Positions 1-10,101 are shown, numbered from the stretch's first letter. The stretch: DNA of 64,000 nucleotides from Epichloe hybrida (GCA_019022495.1 JAFEKR010000049.1:124001-188000), one strand, 5' to 3'. Notes: generated by a model from the letters alone, not told the origin. Numbers and translations: made by a program.

Positions 1-621
1 GTCGCAAAACCGACCAAAGTCTAGTATTGAATCCTATGCATGCAGAGTCAGCCAGCCACATGCTGACACAAAAAGTGGTCCAGTCGACCCGACCGACGAT
101 CCTGGCAGACCAAGACCAGCCCGGCGGCGTACTCTTTAAATTAGTTATTTACTCCACGGCGCACGCGTGGCTCGGCTCAGGGGTCCATTCCCCGGATCAC
201 GGCAGCCACGGGTACAACACGCGGGAAGAGGATGTGGGACGAGTGATGATGACCGTTGGGAATCTGCGACAACAATCGAATGAAAGAGCGAAGGATTCCT
301 GTCTCTATTGTCAGGCGGGGAAACCAGCAGAGAGTTTGAAAATGACGAGTCAATCGCGCACAACGAAAAGCGACCCTCGAAGCGGGAATCTCGCGCTAAT
401 ACAGTAATAAAGGCATGAAATCATGTGAACAACCGCTCCGAATACAGTAGCAGAGCTCATACAATTCCGGGTACAAACAAGCAAGGCACACGAATCTAGC
501 ATGAGACCCAGACTCAGCGAGGTGCTTTGTCATATGCATGGATATCTATACAACCTATAGTATAGCATATGTTCCACGTCTCCTGAGCAGCGCCGACTTT
601 TCCCTCCTGAGCACTCGTTGC
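1..621. other. intergenic, no gene recognised
   Basis: Open frames here are short, overlap on both strands and have no recognisable domain. I see no repeat, tRNA or promoter element that I could defend. Confidence 0.5.
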
Positions 622-1423
622 TCAGATGTTTGTTGGAGCACCATGCGCGACCAGGAGTTGAACCAAGCGTAGCGAGCCACTATCCACAGCTACATGCAAA
701 GCCGTGTCCCCGGCGTTGTCCCTGGTGAGAACGTCAGCGCCGGCTTGGATCAGCAAAGAGACAACCCCGTCGTTGCCGCTTTGAACGGCAGTGAAGAGCG
801 GAGTGCGGCCGTTTGAGTCCCGCAGGTTAGGATCAGCGATGTGCTGTAGCAGAATCCCCATCATCGCCGCGTTGCTGTTCCTGGCGGCGAGATGCAGAAT
901 CGTGTTCCCATCAGCATCCTGCGTCAGGAGATCCGCGCCATGGGATATGAGAAACTGGACAATGTCCTTGTACCCTTGCTTCACGGCACGAGATAGCGCA
1001 GTTCCGCCCCCAACCGGAACTACATATGACGCTACTGGCTCGTCCCAAAGTGACGCCGGGTCAATCGAGGACGGCTCCAGAGAGGAGCGGGTCTGGATCG
1101 GGATGCTTGCGTAGCCATTGTCGGGGCTGCTCTCTTGGATGCCATCGCTCTCGTGTTGTTGCTGCTGCTGCTGCTGCTGGTCAAGCCCATTGACCGGAAT
1201 CATGGCCATCTCGAACGTCTTGATCAGACGCTGTTTGTGGTTGTTGCCTGCACCCGTTTGTATCAGCACTTTCTCGAAAGATAAAGCTGGGGAGCTCGCA
1301 CTGGCGAGGCGAGAAGCACGTGAACCTACGGTATGTTCGTTGTGCGTTTCGATTCTGGATCCGCTTTTGCTCTCTTCTGAACCTTTCTGCTGGACCGACA
1401 TCAGCGTCAGCTACAATGTTCAT
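622..1423 (-). CDS. bANK-type regulator: bZIP basic region plus ankyrin repeats
   Basis: Two exons: 1330-1423 and 622-1247, giving 239 aa. The 82-nt intron starts GTAGGT and has a CTGAT branch site 14 nt before GCAG; splicing restores one frame. Exon 1 encodes a bZIP-like basic region (QNRNAQRTYR, residues about 22-32). There is no heptad leucine zipper after it. A glutamine run (about residues 54-61, from a GCT/CAG repeat at 1154-1179) follows, then about four ankyrin repeats to the C terminus (GHTALH-like cores such as GNTILHLAA and GRTPLFTAV). This layout matches the fungal bANK family, whose known member TOXE of Cochliobolus carbonum regulates a metabolite cluster. DNA binding in the nucleus is therefore likely, but targets are unknown and no biosynthetic cluster is visible nearby. 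An in-frame ATG at 1459 would add 12 residues. Confidence 0.8.
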
Positions 1424-1660
1424 CTCGGGCCGGAGCAACAGTCGGCTAGCTATCGCCATGTCACGTCACCTCGACCAGAAGGCTCCAGTTTATGCTTGGA
1501 TCTAGTAGCGTCAGTAAGCATGAGCTTCCTGTGAAGAGATACTGCCATCAAGTAGTACAAGATCCATCCCCTATATAGGCCATCTATCTAGCATTATTAA
1601 CCGACTGAACATGACTTAACGCCCCGACTAAGGGGGGATGCGCATACATAGAGGTCGCCT

Positions 1661-1687
1661 CCCCCCCCCTCCCCCTCCCCCTCCCCC
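1661..1687 (-). repeat. G-quadruplex-like tract just 3' of a stop codon
   Basis: On the minus strand this is one run of nine G followed or preceded by three runs of five G separated by single A. It starts seven bases after the stop codon of the small secreted protein, so it would lie in that mRNA's 3' UTR. Confidence 0.75.
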
Positions 1688-1693
1688 TTTTGC

Positions 1694-2061
1694 TCACGGC
1701 GGCGCGCAGAATTGTGCCCCATTACCTACTCCACAACCTCTGAACCCCCCCGGGCCTAGCGAATTCGCAGTTACCCATCTAGGCGCGTAATAATAATCAG
1801 ATTTAGTATCAGAACACTAGAGCGCAGTTAGCATTAAGACTACTAAAGGGGTATAGGAGGAATAATATGTATGCGCCATGATTATCTTACGCAATAGGTA
1901 TTATGCTTTTTATCAAATTCGCAACTGCCATCGCCAGCGGTTCCGCCGTTGCAGTACAGCTTCCAAGGGAATGTAGGGGGTTTAGGGAACATAACGGATT
2001 CATCACTATAACCCTTACTAGCCATGGCCGCTAGGATTGAGAGAAGAAAGAGAAGCTTCAT
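1694..2061 (-). CDS. small secreted cysteine-rich protein (97 aa)
   Basis: Two exons: 1891-2061 and 1694-1816. The 74-nt intron has a consensus donor GTAAGA, a GCTAAC branch site and CTCTAG acceptor; without splicing the frame stops after 59 codons. The N terminus MKLLFLLSILAAMA is a clear secretion signal, with cleavage likely near residues 14-18. The mature part of about 80 aa has six cysteines spaced C-x9-C-x9-CC-x26-C-x8-C, an adjacent CC pair formed exactly across the splice junction. Size, signal and even cysteine number fit fungal small secreted proteins, often host- or microbe-interaction effectors, but I recognise no named family. It lies next to a bANK regulator in decaying accessory DNA. 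Function is unknown; the gene model itself is well supported by the splice signals and by cysteines continuing in exon 2. Confidence 0.75.
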
Positions 2062-3003
2062 TTCGGCCGTCTAGGATGGATTGGATTGGATACGCAGGTG
2101 AGAAGGAGGAGGGAAGTGCTTTGTGTTCTTATACAATTATCATTAGTCCGTACGTCCGTAATCCGTACAAGACGTGGTATTAATAAACAAGCATTGGGCA
2201 GCTAGGTAATTAGCCTAATTAAAACACTCCGCCTATTATTTATCCGGGATGCTCCCCACCTTATTACTAGATGTGCGCAAAATAGCCTACTACATACAAC
2301 GCTTTATAACCTCTTCTATAAAATTCCTTCCTCCCTTTTTATTATCACGAGGCCTCGCAACGCAACACCCTAGCTAGCCTAGCCACGTGATTTGACGCCC
2401 TTGTTAATGTCCTCACGAAAATCAACGGACGCGAGCCACACCAAAATTGGGTGTGGGGACCGTCCTTCCGGATTAGGACTAACGCGATATGCGCGCTTAG
2501 TTGCCCAGAAACTTTGCCTAAAATCAATCAAGGATGCATCTTATTAGCCTGTTTATTTTGCCAAGATAAAATAAAATAAAAACTCCTTAGGGGGATCACA
2601 AGATCTTTATGGCTGCCTGACTTCATTAGCATCGCAAGTACGAAAGATTGATTGACTGATTGACCAATTGACCAAGTGACCAAGTGGATGCGAGCAGCGA
2701 GAGGTTAGGCAGGGTGCCTTTCGCAAGTGAGGCGATACAAATGTTCGAAAGGCATTGGGTAATTGTTTGATTTGAGCTAGCCGGATTGAATCAATCCTAT
2801 GTACTTGAATCGGACGACTCGGACTCTAGAGCTGTCTTAAATCTCGGTTGCATGACTTCTGCCTTGATATTAAGCCGGCGTCCTACTGGAAACCGCAGGA
2901 ACTTGGTTCTAATCGCCCAAAGCTGCTTGCTCTGCTTCTCGTAGCATCCAGCAGCAAGCCATGTAAAAACCCACCGTCGTAGCCGTCCAAAAAAGCCCCA
3001 GCT
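2062..3003. other. intergenic, partly AT-rich
   Basis: About 2160-2350 and 2540-2600 are rich in TAATTA-type sequence and look decayed. A run of GATTGATTGACTGATTGACC-like short repeats lies at 2645-2690. No gene is supported. Confidence 0.4.
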
Positions 3004-3810
3004 CTACGGCATCTTGAAATTCAACCTGGACGCATATTCGAAATAGACCGGATAGAATCCAGCGAGATCCCAATCAAGCAGGCATGCATCTCCTAATGCA
3101 TCAACCATAATATTGCGAGGGGCAAGATCATGGTGCGTTAGCACAAAAGCTTTCGCGCTAAGATCTCGTGAACCATTCAAGACTACATGATTATGGCTAC
3201 TCTTTTTGTATTCATGCCTAATGGACCTAAAATACGTCCAGAAGGCCAGGAAGTCCATAACATCTCTAACCGTGGCCCTCGCAGGTGACCCAAATCGGTC
3301 ATCTAACCAGAACGACCTGCAACTATCAGTGGCAAGCGATCCGGCATTTTCCAAGGTAATAGACCGCATCGACGATACAAAACGGCGAAGTTGAAAGGCC
3401 AGACAAAGAGAGGCGCACCAGCCTAGCCCAGGCCAAGCATCTTCTATTGTCCTGCCCCGGATCCGTTCCATAACGAGAAAATCCACATGAACACAATGTA
3501 CCGACCGTATTAGTTGATTAGTTGTGGTGTTCGTATGCCGAGAGTTTGTGCAACCTCGACTGCTTTCATCGTGTCGGCGAGGCAGTCTGGCTTGTAGGCC
3601 TTGGCGAGGAAACGGCTTGCCGCTTGACAACAGCACGATGCCATCGTGGATTTCTGGCCGTGGGCTCTGAAAAATTAGGGCTTTCAACTCAGAATCAGAC
3701 CCACGCAAGACTGTGTCTTCGGGAGACTCCCTCGGCATCAAAGTCGTGTTCGATACGGTGCCCGATTTTGGGCGAGTGGATTTCAAGGGGTGGTGGTTAT
3801 CGCAAGGCAT
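3004..3810 (-). pseudogene. APH-family (aminoglycoside phosphotransferase-like) kinase, frameshifted
   Basis: The 3' half reads VDFLVMERIRGRTIEDAW, then HHDLAPRNIMVD (the catalytic loop HxDxxxxN) and LLDWDLAGFYPVYFEYA (metal-binding Asp), all typical of fungal APH-type phosphotransferases. The middle part is in another frame: at about 3530-3615 the minus strand reads FLAKAYKPDCLADTMKAVEV and continues to GIRTPQLI before a stop, which fits the family's N-lobe, whereas the open frame there encodes unrelated sequence. The two switches are too close for introns. The protein also ends shortly after the catalytic region. I read it as a decayed gene; the small-molecule substrate of this family is generally unknown. 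Confidence 0.55.
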
Positions 3811-3949
3811 ATTACGGAGTAATTAGGGGATAATTCACGCACAAATTAGTGGCCAAGTCGGCTGCGCCTCTTTTTTTTTTTTTCGTGCAACAGTGGTTGC
3901 TTAGTAACACGCTCGCTGCCCTGTCTATGTAGTGAGCACTGACTCCACC

Positions 3950-4959
3950 ATGACCAGGTAACGTAATTCGACTCGCTTGCCCTCTACTTACGGAAGCTTA
4001 TGCTGACCTCCTGGCATTATCTGGTTGCAAATTCAATGTTGTCAAAGCAGAGCGGCCCTGTGTGAGATGCAGAAAGCAGAAGATAAAGGTGAACAACATC
4101 ATGGGCTTATGGGACGTCGCTAACTACTTTTAAGTGGTCACCTCGACGGTGGACCAGTTCTGATGATCAAATGTCGAGATGCTCCGACATGTTCGGGTGA
4201 TGTCTTGTGTTAGAACAAAACGATACAAGGCTGGCGAGCCACACCGACTGAGCCTAAATGCATTGAGCATGGCGTTGAACATAACGACCGTGCTCAATAT
4301 ATCTATTCTTGCGTGATGAAGTGCTGGGATGAGAAAGCGCATAGTCGTTGAATCCAATGGCACGATCAATTTAACAACCACAAAAACGAGTTGGTCTATC
4401 TCTCACTTCTTCTTTTCGTCGCCAATAGCCTGCTTATGACAGGCTGGGAGGCGGAGGGGAAGTTGGCGCCGGCCATGATTCAACGACAACTAAACACGAA
4501 GCTAGAAGAGTACATCGTAGGCATTGAGAAGCTTTTCTTACGCCGTATTGAGAAAGAGCTCGCTAGAACTACCCCTGAGACAAGAAACAGCAATGGTCTC
4601 GCACTTCTGATATATCTGAGTGCCTTAGAAAAAAGATACCTGGAGACTCACCTTTTGGGTACGCCACGGGCGTCAGGTGATTTTTACACTACCCTTCAAT
4701 TCTATCATAGGCTTTGGCTAACTTCAACCAGTCACCATATCAATGGAGACATCCAGAGAAGCCCGAAAGATTACTCGAAAGGAATCTCAGTACAGTAAAC
4801 TGTATAGTGGCGCTCTCAAGGGCTTGCTTTGGTACACCTGATACTGGCTATAAGCATTGCGCGCCTAAGTATACCGCAAACAAGCTGGATGACAAAAGCT
4901 TGGATGGACGATTTGCAAATCTAGTTTTTGATCGCGAGCGGTTTGCAAGTCTTGACTAA
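3950..4959 (+). pseudogene. Zn2Cys6 transcription factor remnant
   Basis: At 4059-4088 the plus strand encodes CVRCRKQKIK, the first half of a fungal binuclear zinc cluster, followed by a GTGAAC donor. Downstream, 4391-4660 encodes IQRQLNTKLEEYIVGIEKL and LIYLSALEKRYLETHLL, resembling the conserved C-terminal helices of many Zn2Cys6 regulators. A further piece in another frame (4711-4959, PYQWRHPEKPERLLERN onward) looks like the C-terminal end. I could not join the pieces with legal splice sites without meeting a stop: the only short intron candidates between 4659 and 4710 give TAA. The second half of the zinc cluster is not convincingly present. Most likely a decayed gene; an unrecognised splice pattern is the alternative. 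Confidence 0.45.
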
Positions 4960-5122
4960 GGTCCTCGAAGATTCGTATCGCTATATACAATCTCGTGATG
5001 CACAGAATTGAGGGCACCCCGGCTGATCACCCGACGCAGCGAAAATTCCCGACACGAAGGATTTTCAATCAAACAGATACAAGACGATGAATTAGCATTA
5101 CTAAAATCGAAAGAATTTGAAG

Positions 5123-6423
5123 TCATGTCTTGCATAGAGCGCTCATGATCCTGCTATGAACTTCCTCAATCTCCCCTTCGCCATCCAAGCAAACAATATT
5201 CCTCTCGCGCGCGCGCATGAGCTTTAGCACCTCAGATTCCCTACTCATGAAAGCTTGAACTCTATGAGACCGCGAATTCGAGGAGTCATCCGTTCGCTGC
5301 GATGATGTAGCTCGCACTTGAAGTCGCGCAAGTAAAGTCTCTTTACTTGCCTTCAGATGTGTCGCGGTATAAGATGTTACAATCTATCATTTTCAGCGAG
5401 ACAAGTCACGTCCTGAGAAAGTCAAATCATACCTCCTGCTCAAAATAATCCAGTTGCTCTCTGGTGAGAGGAAAGCCGTCAAGGATGACCAATGTGCCGG
5501 AGTACTTGCCGACCACTTCTTGCATCAAATCGATGATCAACCTTGCCGGGACAGGCACATTTTGCTGGAAACTCTTGCTTTTGAAAGATCCGTAGGGGGA
5601 GTTCTCCCGGGCTTGCTCGTCTCGAAGTAACTGCCCAGCAGAAACATGCAGTGCGTCAAGTTTCTCTGCGGCCAAGGCACTCTGGGTGCCTTTTCCTACG
5701 CCAGGACCACCTAGGCACTCCAGCAGTTAGTTCTCGCTCCTCATATGTCGATAAAGCGGAATCTGGAAGACGGCACCTAGAACCAGGACGTAGCTATGCC
5801 GAGTCAGCGATTTTCTTGAATTCCAGGATTCAACGACATCGGTAGCTTCCCGGCGTACGTCGGCGTCGTCGTAGCGGTTACGTCTTCCTTGAAATCTCCG
5901 AAGTCAAGATGTGGATACTTCTGCGCATACTTTGCTGCCCGTATAAGTCGCTGCAGCTTATCAACATCGTGCACGAGTCTTGCCGCAGGTATGACTTTAT
6001 TTCTATAGTCATCCAAGAATGCTTTCAACCCAGTAATCGATGGATTGACTGACTCGAGGCATTCAAAGGCCAGTTCTTCGCGGGAGCGTTTCTGTTCTGC
6101 ATTTATGCCATCCGCTGGAATTACGTCACCAGTGACTACTTCCGCTAGGTCATGAACCAATGCAACTTCAGCAGCTTCTGTCCGCCACTCCTGTGTTGTA
6201 TTAGTTCAGAATCTTGGTCAAGAACGTTCTTGCCTACGATTGGGGCTGAGACTAGACAATAAGTCGCTACCGCATGGGAGTGCTCAGCAACACTTTCGCA
6301 ATCAGCTTCGGGGACACCACGTTGCAACCAACCCCGCCTCTTCACCTGGGCAAGATCAGGTAGTGTTTTCATGGTCGTTTCAGTTACGAATATTGAGGCA
6401 AAGAAAGACAATAGATCAGCCAA
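5123..6423 (-). CDS. HD-domain nucleotidase / adenylate-kinase-like fusion protein
   Basis: Five exons: 6238-6423, 5859-6190, 5777-5793, 5433-5710 and 5123-5383 (357 aa). Introns are 47, 65, 66 and 49 nt, with good branch sites (CTAAT, CTGAC, CTAAC) in the first three, and all phases agree. Residues about 25-170 are an HDDC2/YfbR-like HD domain with the expected metal ligands H48 (EHS), H75-D76 (VHDLAE) and D139 (HDVDKLQ); relatives dephosphorylate deoxynucleoside 5'-monophosphates. Residues about 174-357 are a nucleoside monophosphate kinase fold: P-loop GGPGVGKGT (179-187), AGQLLRDE, a LID-side RTDDS and the C-terminal IEEV segment. The usual DGFPR motif reads DGFPL (Leu260), so a phosphate-binding arginine is missing. 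The halves are joined by a 17-nt exon. One polypeptide therefore carries a phosphatase-type and a kinase-type domain for nucleotides. ATG at 6423 is used; Met18 is an alternative start. Confidence 0.8.
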
Positions 6424-7823
6424 AGCGTAAGATGAAAGAACAGAATTCTAACCTAGCCTGTGGTCGGGTTAAGGGCGGGGATAACTTGGCCCACTGGTGG
6501 TGCTGCAGTGTCCGATTACAACCACTCCTGTCGTGGCTGCAGTCATCATCTCAGCCCTATGAATGATCTACTAGGCAATGAAAGTATCCATAGTACGTTA
6601 CTAATGCACCGTTGCCGATTAAAGCTACGCCTGCTTATTATGCTGCACGTGCTATTTGCGATTACAGGCGCCACTTGCAGGGGATACAACTGGCAAGTTG
6701 CCTGTGACTAGACAGTCCGGAACCTTGTATCTATCACACGGAGGAAGAATCGATAGCATGTATTAGGAGACATGTTTTTAGTGCAAGTAACTTCAGTTAC
6801 GCGGAGGCGTCAGCCAGTCAATGAGATAGATCAAGGCAAAAGACATTGCCTGCGCCAGCAACAGACTCCCAAAGGCACCGGTCTTCGTTATTTTACGGAG
6901 GGAACGCTATAAGCTTCGTCCTGCTAATTTATTACCATCACGTCCTGGCAGAACAAAAAGAAAGTATAAACACATTCAGATGTTGCTAGCTCTATAAAAC
7001 TCGGTAAATGCTCAATAAAGTAAACGCATGATATCAGGTACTGCAAGCAACATCAGATCTTAAGATCAAGAAAGAGGGAGTATTAGTGGGAGAGGTTTGA
7101 TTGATATTCACTCCATTATTCGAATTTTCATTACTCATTTTTCCCATTTGCAGTTTCTTCTTTTCGGCAATGTTGTACCCTTGGCAGACTCTTCTCGCCA
7201 GGACCTTTTGCCTTTGCCAAGGCGCTTTCAATTTCCGTGAAGTGGCTAGGATGGCTCCAAGATGTCGACGCATTACTGCCGAACGACCTGGTGTTCTTCC
7301 ACATTCGCACAGCAAACCAGGGGTTAGGTCCACCGTGCAGCATAATCTAGACTTGTGGTCTCTGAGACTGGTCACTTGAAAAAAAAATTGGACGATGGTC
7401 GAACCGGAGACCCATGAAGTCGGCGTGAAGAATCCCGCGGAAGGCGCGTTTTCCAGCGCAAGAAGCCCCTTGTGGATTCACGGCGGGTTCCTCATGGCTT
7501 GTAAAACCGTGCCCAGACCACCACAATCTCGGCAGGACTACAATAGCAGCTTCAGCTAGCCTCTGTCTTCCTTCCTGCTTATTTGCTTGCTCTTGCGAAG
7601 AATGCTCATTCTCCCCAAAACAAGACTTCACACGCCAGACAAGAAGAAAGTGGCGCTCTAACGGACCCCCCTCTCCAAGCTTCGGCGCCGCGCCGACCCC
7701 CTGGTGCGGCCTCGCAACGGCACCGTCTGTCTCCATGGGCAGTTCGGAATTCCACACAACTCGAGCGGAGAGTCACACCCTGCTGGCTCTCACGGATGAA
7801 GATCCGTCGATGCTGCCGCGCTT
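6424..7823. other. intergenic, no gene supported
   Basis: Several overlapping open frames of 90-136 codons exist on both strands between 7034 and 7757, but none shows a domain, good splice signals or a clear advantage over its opposite-strand shadow. A minus-strand stretch at 7035-7375 has a CxC...RRH pattern loosely like a broken zinc finger. This may be the decayed 5' part of the glucanase relic or other gene debris. Confidence 0.35.
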
Positions 7824-8237
7824 TTGTCCGAGGCCGACGCCATGCAACTGAAAAGCAAACCCGGCCTACCGCCCCGTCGTTCATCGGTCTCAGTGTCCTC
7901 TCGACAGATGAGTGAGTACACAGGCAATGGGACCGGTATTGATGGCGGCGACCCTTTCCCTCCCAGCCTAGCGGCAGCGCAGAAAAGCCATAAAGAAAAT
8001 TCAGAATTAACTAACGCAACCTGTTCCTGCGAGTGTCACGCCCGCGTCGGGGGTGGCGCTACGGGCACACGACTGACGCCCCAGGAGTGTCTTCCATCGA
8101 CAAGTGGCATCTACCACGGATGCAATGCCGGCAGTTTGACGATGCAAATTACATCACAGTCATCCGGTCATCTTGAGAATATGTGGCTTTGGGTAGCTGA
8201 CCACATGATGGGGGAAGATTATTCCTCCTCGTGGTGA
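7824..8237 (+). pseudogene. GH55 exo-beta-1,3-glucanase relic
   Basis: The 3' end of this frame encodes VGGGATGTRLTPQECLPSTS, then a gap, then SLTMQITSQSSGHLENMWLW followed directly by VADH. This resembles the GH55 core (GG..GT.L....CP, then A..mLHiT..ssgYlENmWlWvADH), the catalytic-region signature of secreted fungal beta-1,3-glucanases. The frame stops about ten codons later and the upstream half does not match. Neither the N-terminal parallel beta-helix nor the rest of the C-terminal half is present, so only a fragment remains. Confidence 0.45.
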
Positions 8238-8855
8238 CTGATCACGAATCAACTTGGCCCAGTCTTGCTGACTCTGCGTCGCAGTGATCCGGACCTTTAG
8301 GATGCCAACAACCCCATGGTAAGGACCCCGTCATTAAGCACCACTAGCTGATTATCAAGGCGCTTCTTTTTTCTCTAAATTCTTGGTCATATCTCCGTTT
8401 CCCTTGCACGCGTAATCGCGTTTTAAGATAAGCTAGATTGCCAGAAATGAAGAACGAAAACAGTAGCTAACCGGCACGTCCTTAAAGGTCTAAACATCCA
8501 TCTATGTTGCTCGCGGCTTTCTCATTAAAAGCACAGAGCTCCGAGGGTTAAAGTAATCCATCCCCTTAGGAAGAACTCTTTCCTAACAGCTCTCAGAAGG
8601 CTCAAGAGCTTGCTACGAGCACCGGCAGTGTTAGCTTGCGATTCTCAAATTTGCAGCTTGAGACTCTCAACTTTGCGACGCAGCAGCTTGTTATCGTAGA
8701 CGACAGAAACAGGGAATGCGTGCGGGCCCAGCTCTCAGTACGTGGGGGCGCCACCGGGTTGCATGTGACGCTGAAGAGAGGGAAAAAGGCGAGCAAAAGA
8801 TACATTGATCCAGATAGTCGGCCTGCTAGCTGTTCGGTTCACCCAGGCCTGCATA
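8238..8855. other. intergenic, no gene supported
   Basis: Downstream of the glucanase relic and of the kinase tail. A minus-strand frame at 8602-8805 begins with a hydrophobic stretch but has no further support. Confidence 0.35.
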
Positions 8856-9078
8856 CTATGGATCAGGCACAGACTGTCCAATGGCAAGGACCCGATTCCC
8901 GTTCCCAAGCTTAATCTGCGCAGGACGCTCCCAATTCAAGACGGCAACGCCCTTCTCCCGCTCATCACGGCGCATATGGTTCAGGACGACCCCTGTTACA
9001 ACAGTCGAGTTCCCTTCGCCATCTGAAAATACCGTGTCCTTCGGGGGTGGCGCTGGGAAATCCGGCCAGTCAATGTAC
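8856..9078 (-). pseudogene. out-of-frame C-terminal tail of the adjacent kinase-like gene
   Basis: Directly after the stop at 9079 the +1 frame stays open for 73 codons, starting PEYIDWPDFPAPPPKDT and ending in a TAG at 8856-8858. The peptide is well composed and reads as the natural continuation of the kinase-like protein. A single-base indel near 9080-9100 would restore one frame. Too little room exists for an intron. Confidence 0.55.
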
Positions 9079-10101
9079 TCAGGTATTCCGTCGTTTGTCC
9101 ACCCAATCGTTTAGTACCGAGCGGTATTTCGAAACAGGGTGATCAAGTTTCACATCCGGATGCTGCACCCATTCCTCTAATCCTTGTACGTCGTCTGGAT
9201 TTGGTTTATAGTGTGGAACGTCTCGGAAATGCGTGTCGCGGGTGATGATTTCGTAAAGGGTGAATATGACTCCCTTGACATCATCCCGATCCTTTCCATA
9301 TCCAATGCCGCCTATCCTGCCGCTGTAGTTGAAGTCGAACAACATAAGGGCGTCGGTTTTGGGGTCTATAAGAAGATTCCGCGCGGAGACATCCTGGTGG
9401 GCGATGCCGTACTTGAAATTCAAGTCGTCGATAACGGAGGTCAGCTGCCGCAGCCACTCAAGCTTAAACGCACGCGACTTGTTCTCACTTATCGTGCCGC
9501 CAGGCATGTAAAGGCTTGTAAAGCCGACGACGTGACCGTGCAACTCGTCTAGCACAAGTCGGTCGAGCGGGACAAGGTGAGGATGCGTGGGGAGGTGCAT
9601 CCACAAGTTCATCTCGTGCCACACCTTGTAGAGGAACTGGAAGAGGAAGTAGTACTTGAACACAACTTTCCTCGGTTCGGTTGCGCGGGTGCACGCCATG
9701 TACGAAACAAGGTCGACATTCGGAGTGAGTCGATCCAGCTCGAGCAGATGCGAACGGAGCACAGTCTCGACATGATTGGGACGCCGAATCGCCTGCAGCG
9801 GAGGGTAGTACACACATGTCGCTTGGTCGTCTTCGGGGTCGGTCGAGACTGAGAACAATTCACCGTCCTGCGATAAATGGATGGCGTATATATCAGGTCC
9901 CAAGGCATCGATGTGCTTCTTGAGGTGTTGAATGGCAACATCTTCGCTCTCTTGCGCCTCATCCATGGTAACGGCAACAGTACGTCGTTGATCCCAGTCG
10001 AGGATGAACCACGTGCTTGGCCCCCCAGGCGTAAGAGCGCCGCCAGGGGCAAAATATATCCACTCGTCGTCAATCATGTCTTGTCTCCCGCGCCGCGCCA
10101 C
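9079..10101 (-). CDS. fungal protein-kinase-like protein, C terminus lost by frameshift
   Basis: An open frame of 340 codons. Residues about 130-340 resemble a divergent protein kinase fold: a likely N-lobe lysine in VVFKYY (K149), the catalytic loop HQDVSARN (235-241, HxDxxxxN form) and DFN in place of DFG (256-258). The N-terminal 120 residues are not recognised. Related kinase-like proteins occur as large, poorly characterised families in filamentous fungi; substrates are unknown. The frame ends after WVDKRRNT, but the tail continues in the next frame (8856-9078), so either the gene is damaged, or a base is missing in this assembly. The unusual DFN and absence of a clear glycine-rich loop leave activity in doubt. 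Confidence 0.65.
   Translation of the reverse strand: MARRGRQDMIDDEWIYFAPGGALTPGGPSTWFILDWDQRRTVAVTMDEAQESEDVAIQHLKKHIDALGPDIYAIHLSQDGELFSVSTDPEDDQATCVYYPPLQAIRRPNHVETVLRSHLLELDRLTPNVDLVSYMACTRATEPRKVVFKYYFLFQFLYKVWHEMNLWMHLPTHPHLVPLDRLVLDELHGHVVGFTSLYMPGGTISENKSRAFKLEWLRQLTSVIDDLNFKYGIAHQDVSARNLLIDPKTDALMLFDFNYSGRIGGIGYGKDRDDVKGVIFTLYEIITRDTHFRDVPHYKPNPDDVQGLEEWVQHPDVKLDHPVSKYRSVLNDWVDKRRNT

Noticed and set aside
27..407. 126-codon plus-strand frame
   Set aside because: No domain, a minus-strand frame overlaps it, and composition gives no support.
7390..7430. GGTTCGACC on the minus strand, like a tRNA T-loop
   Set aside because: No acceptor, D-arm or anticodon-stem pairing can be drawn around it.
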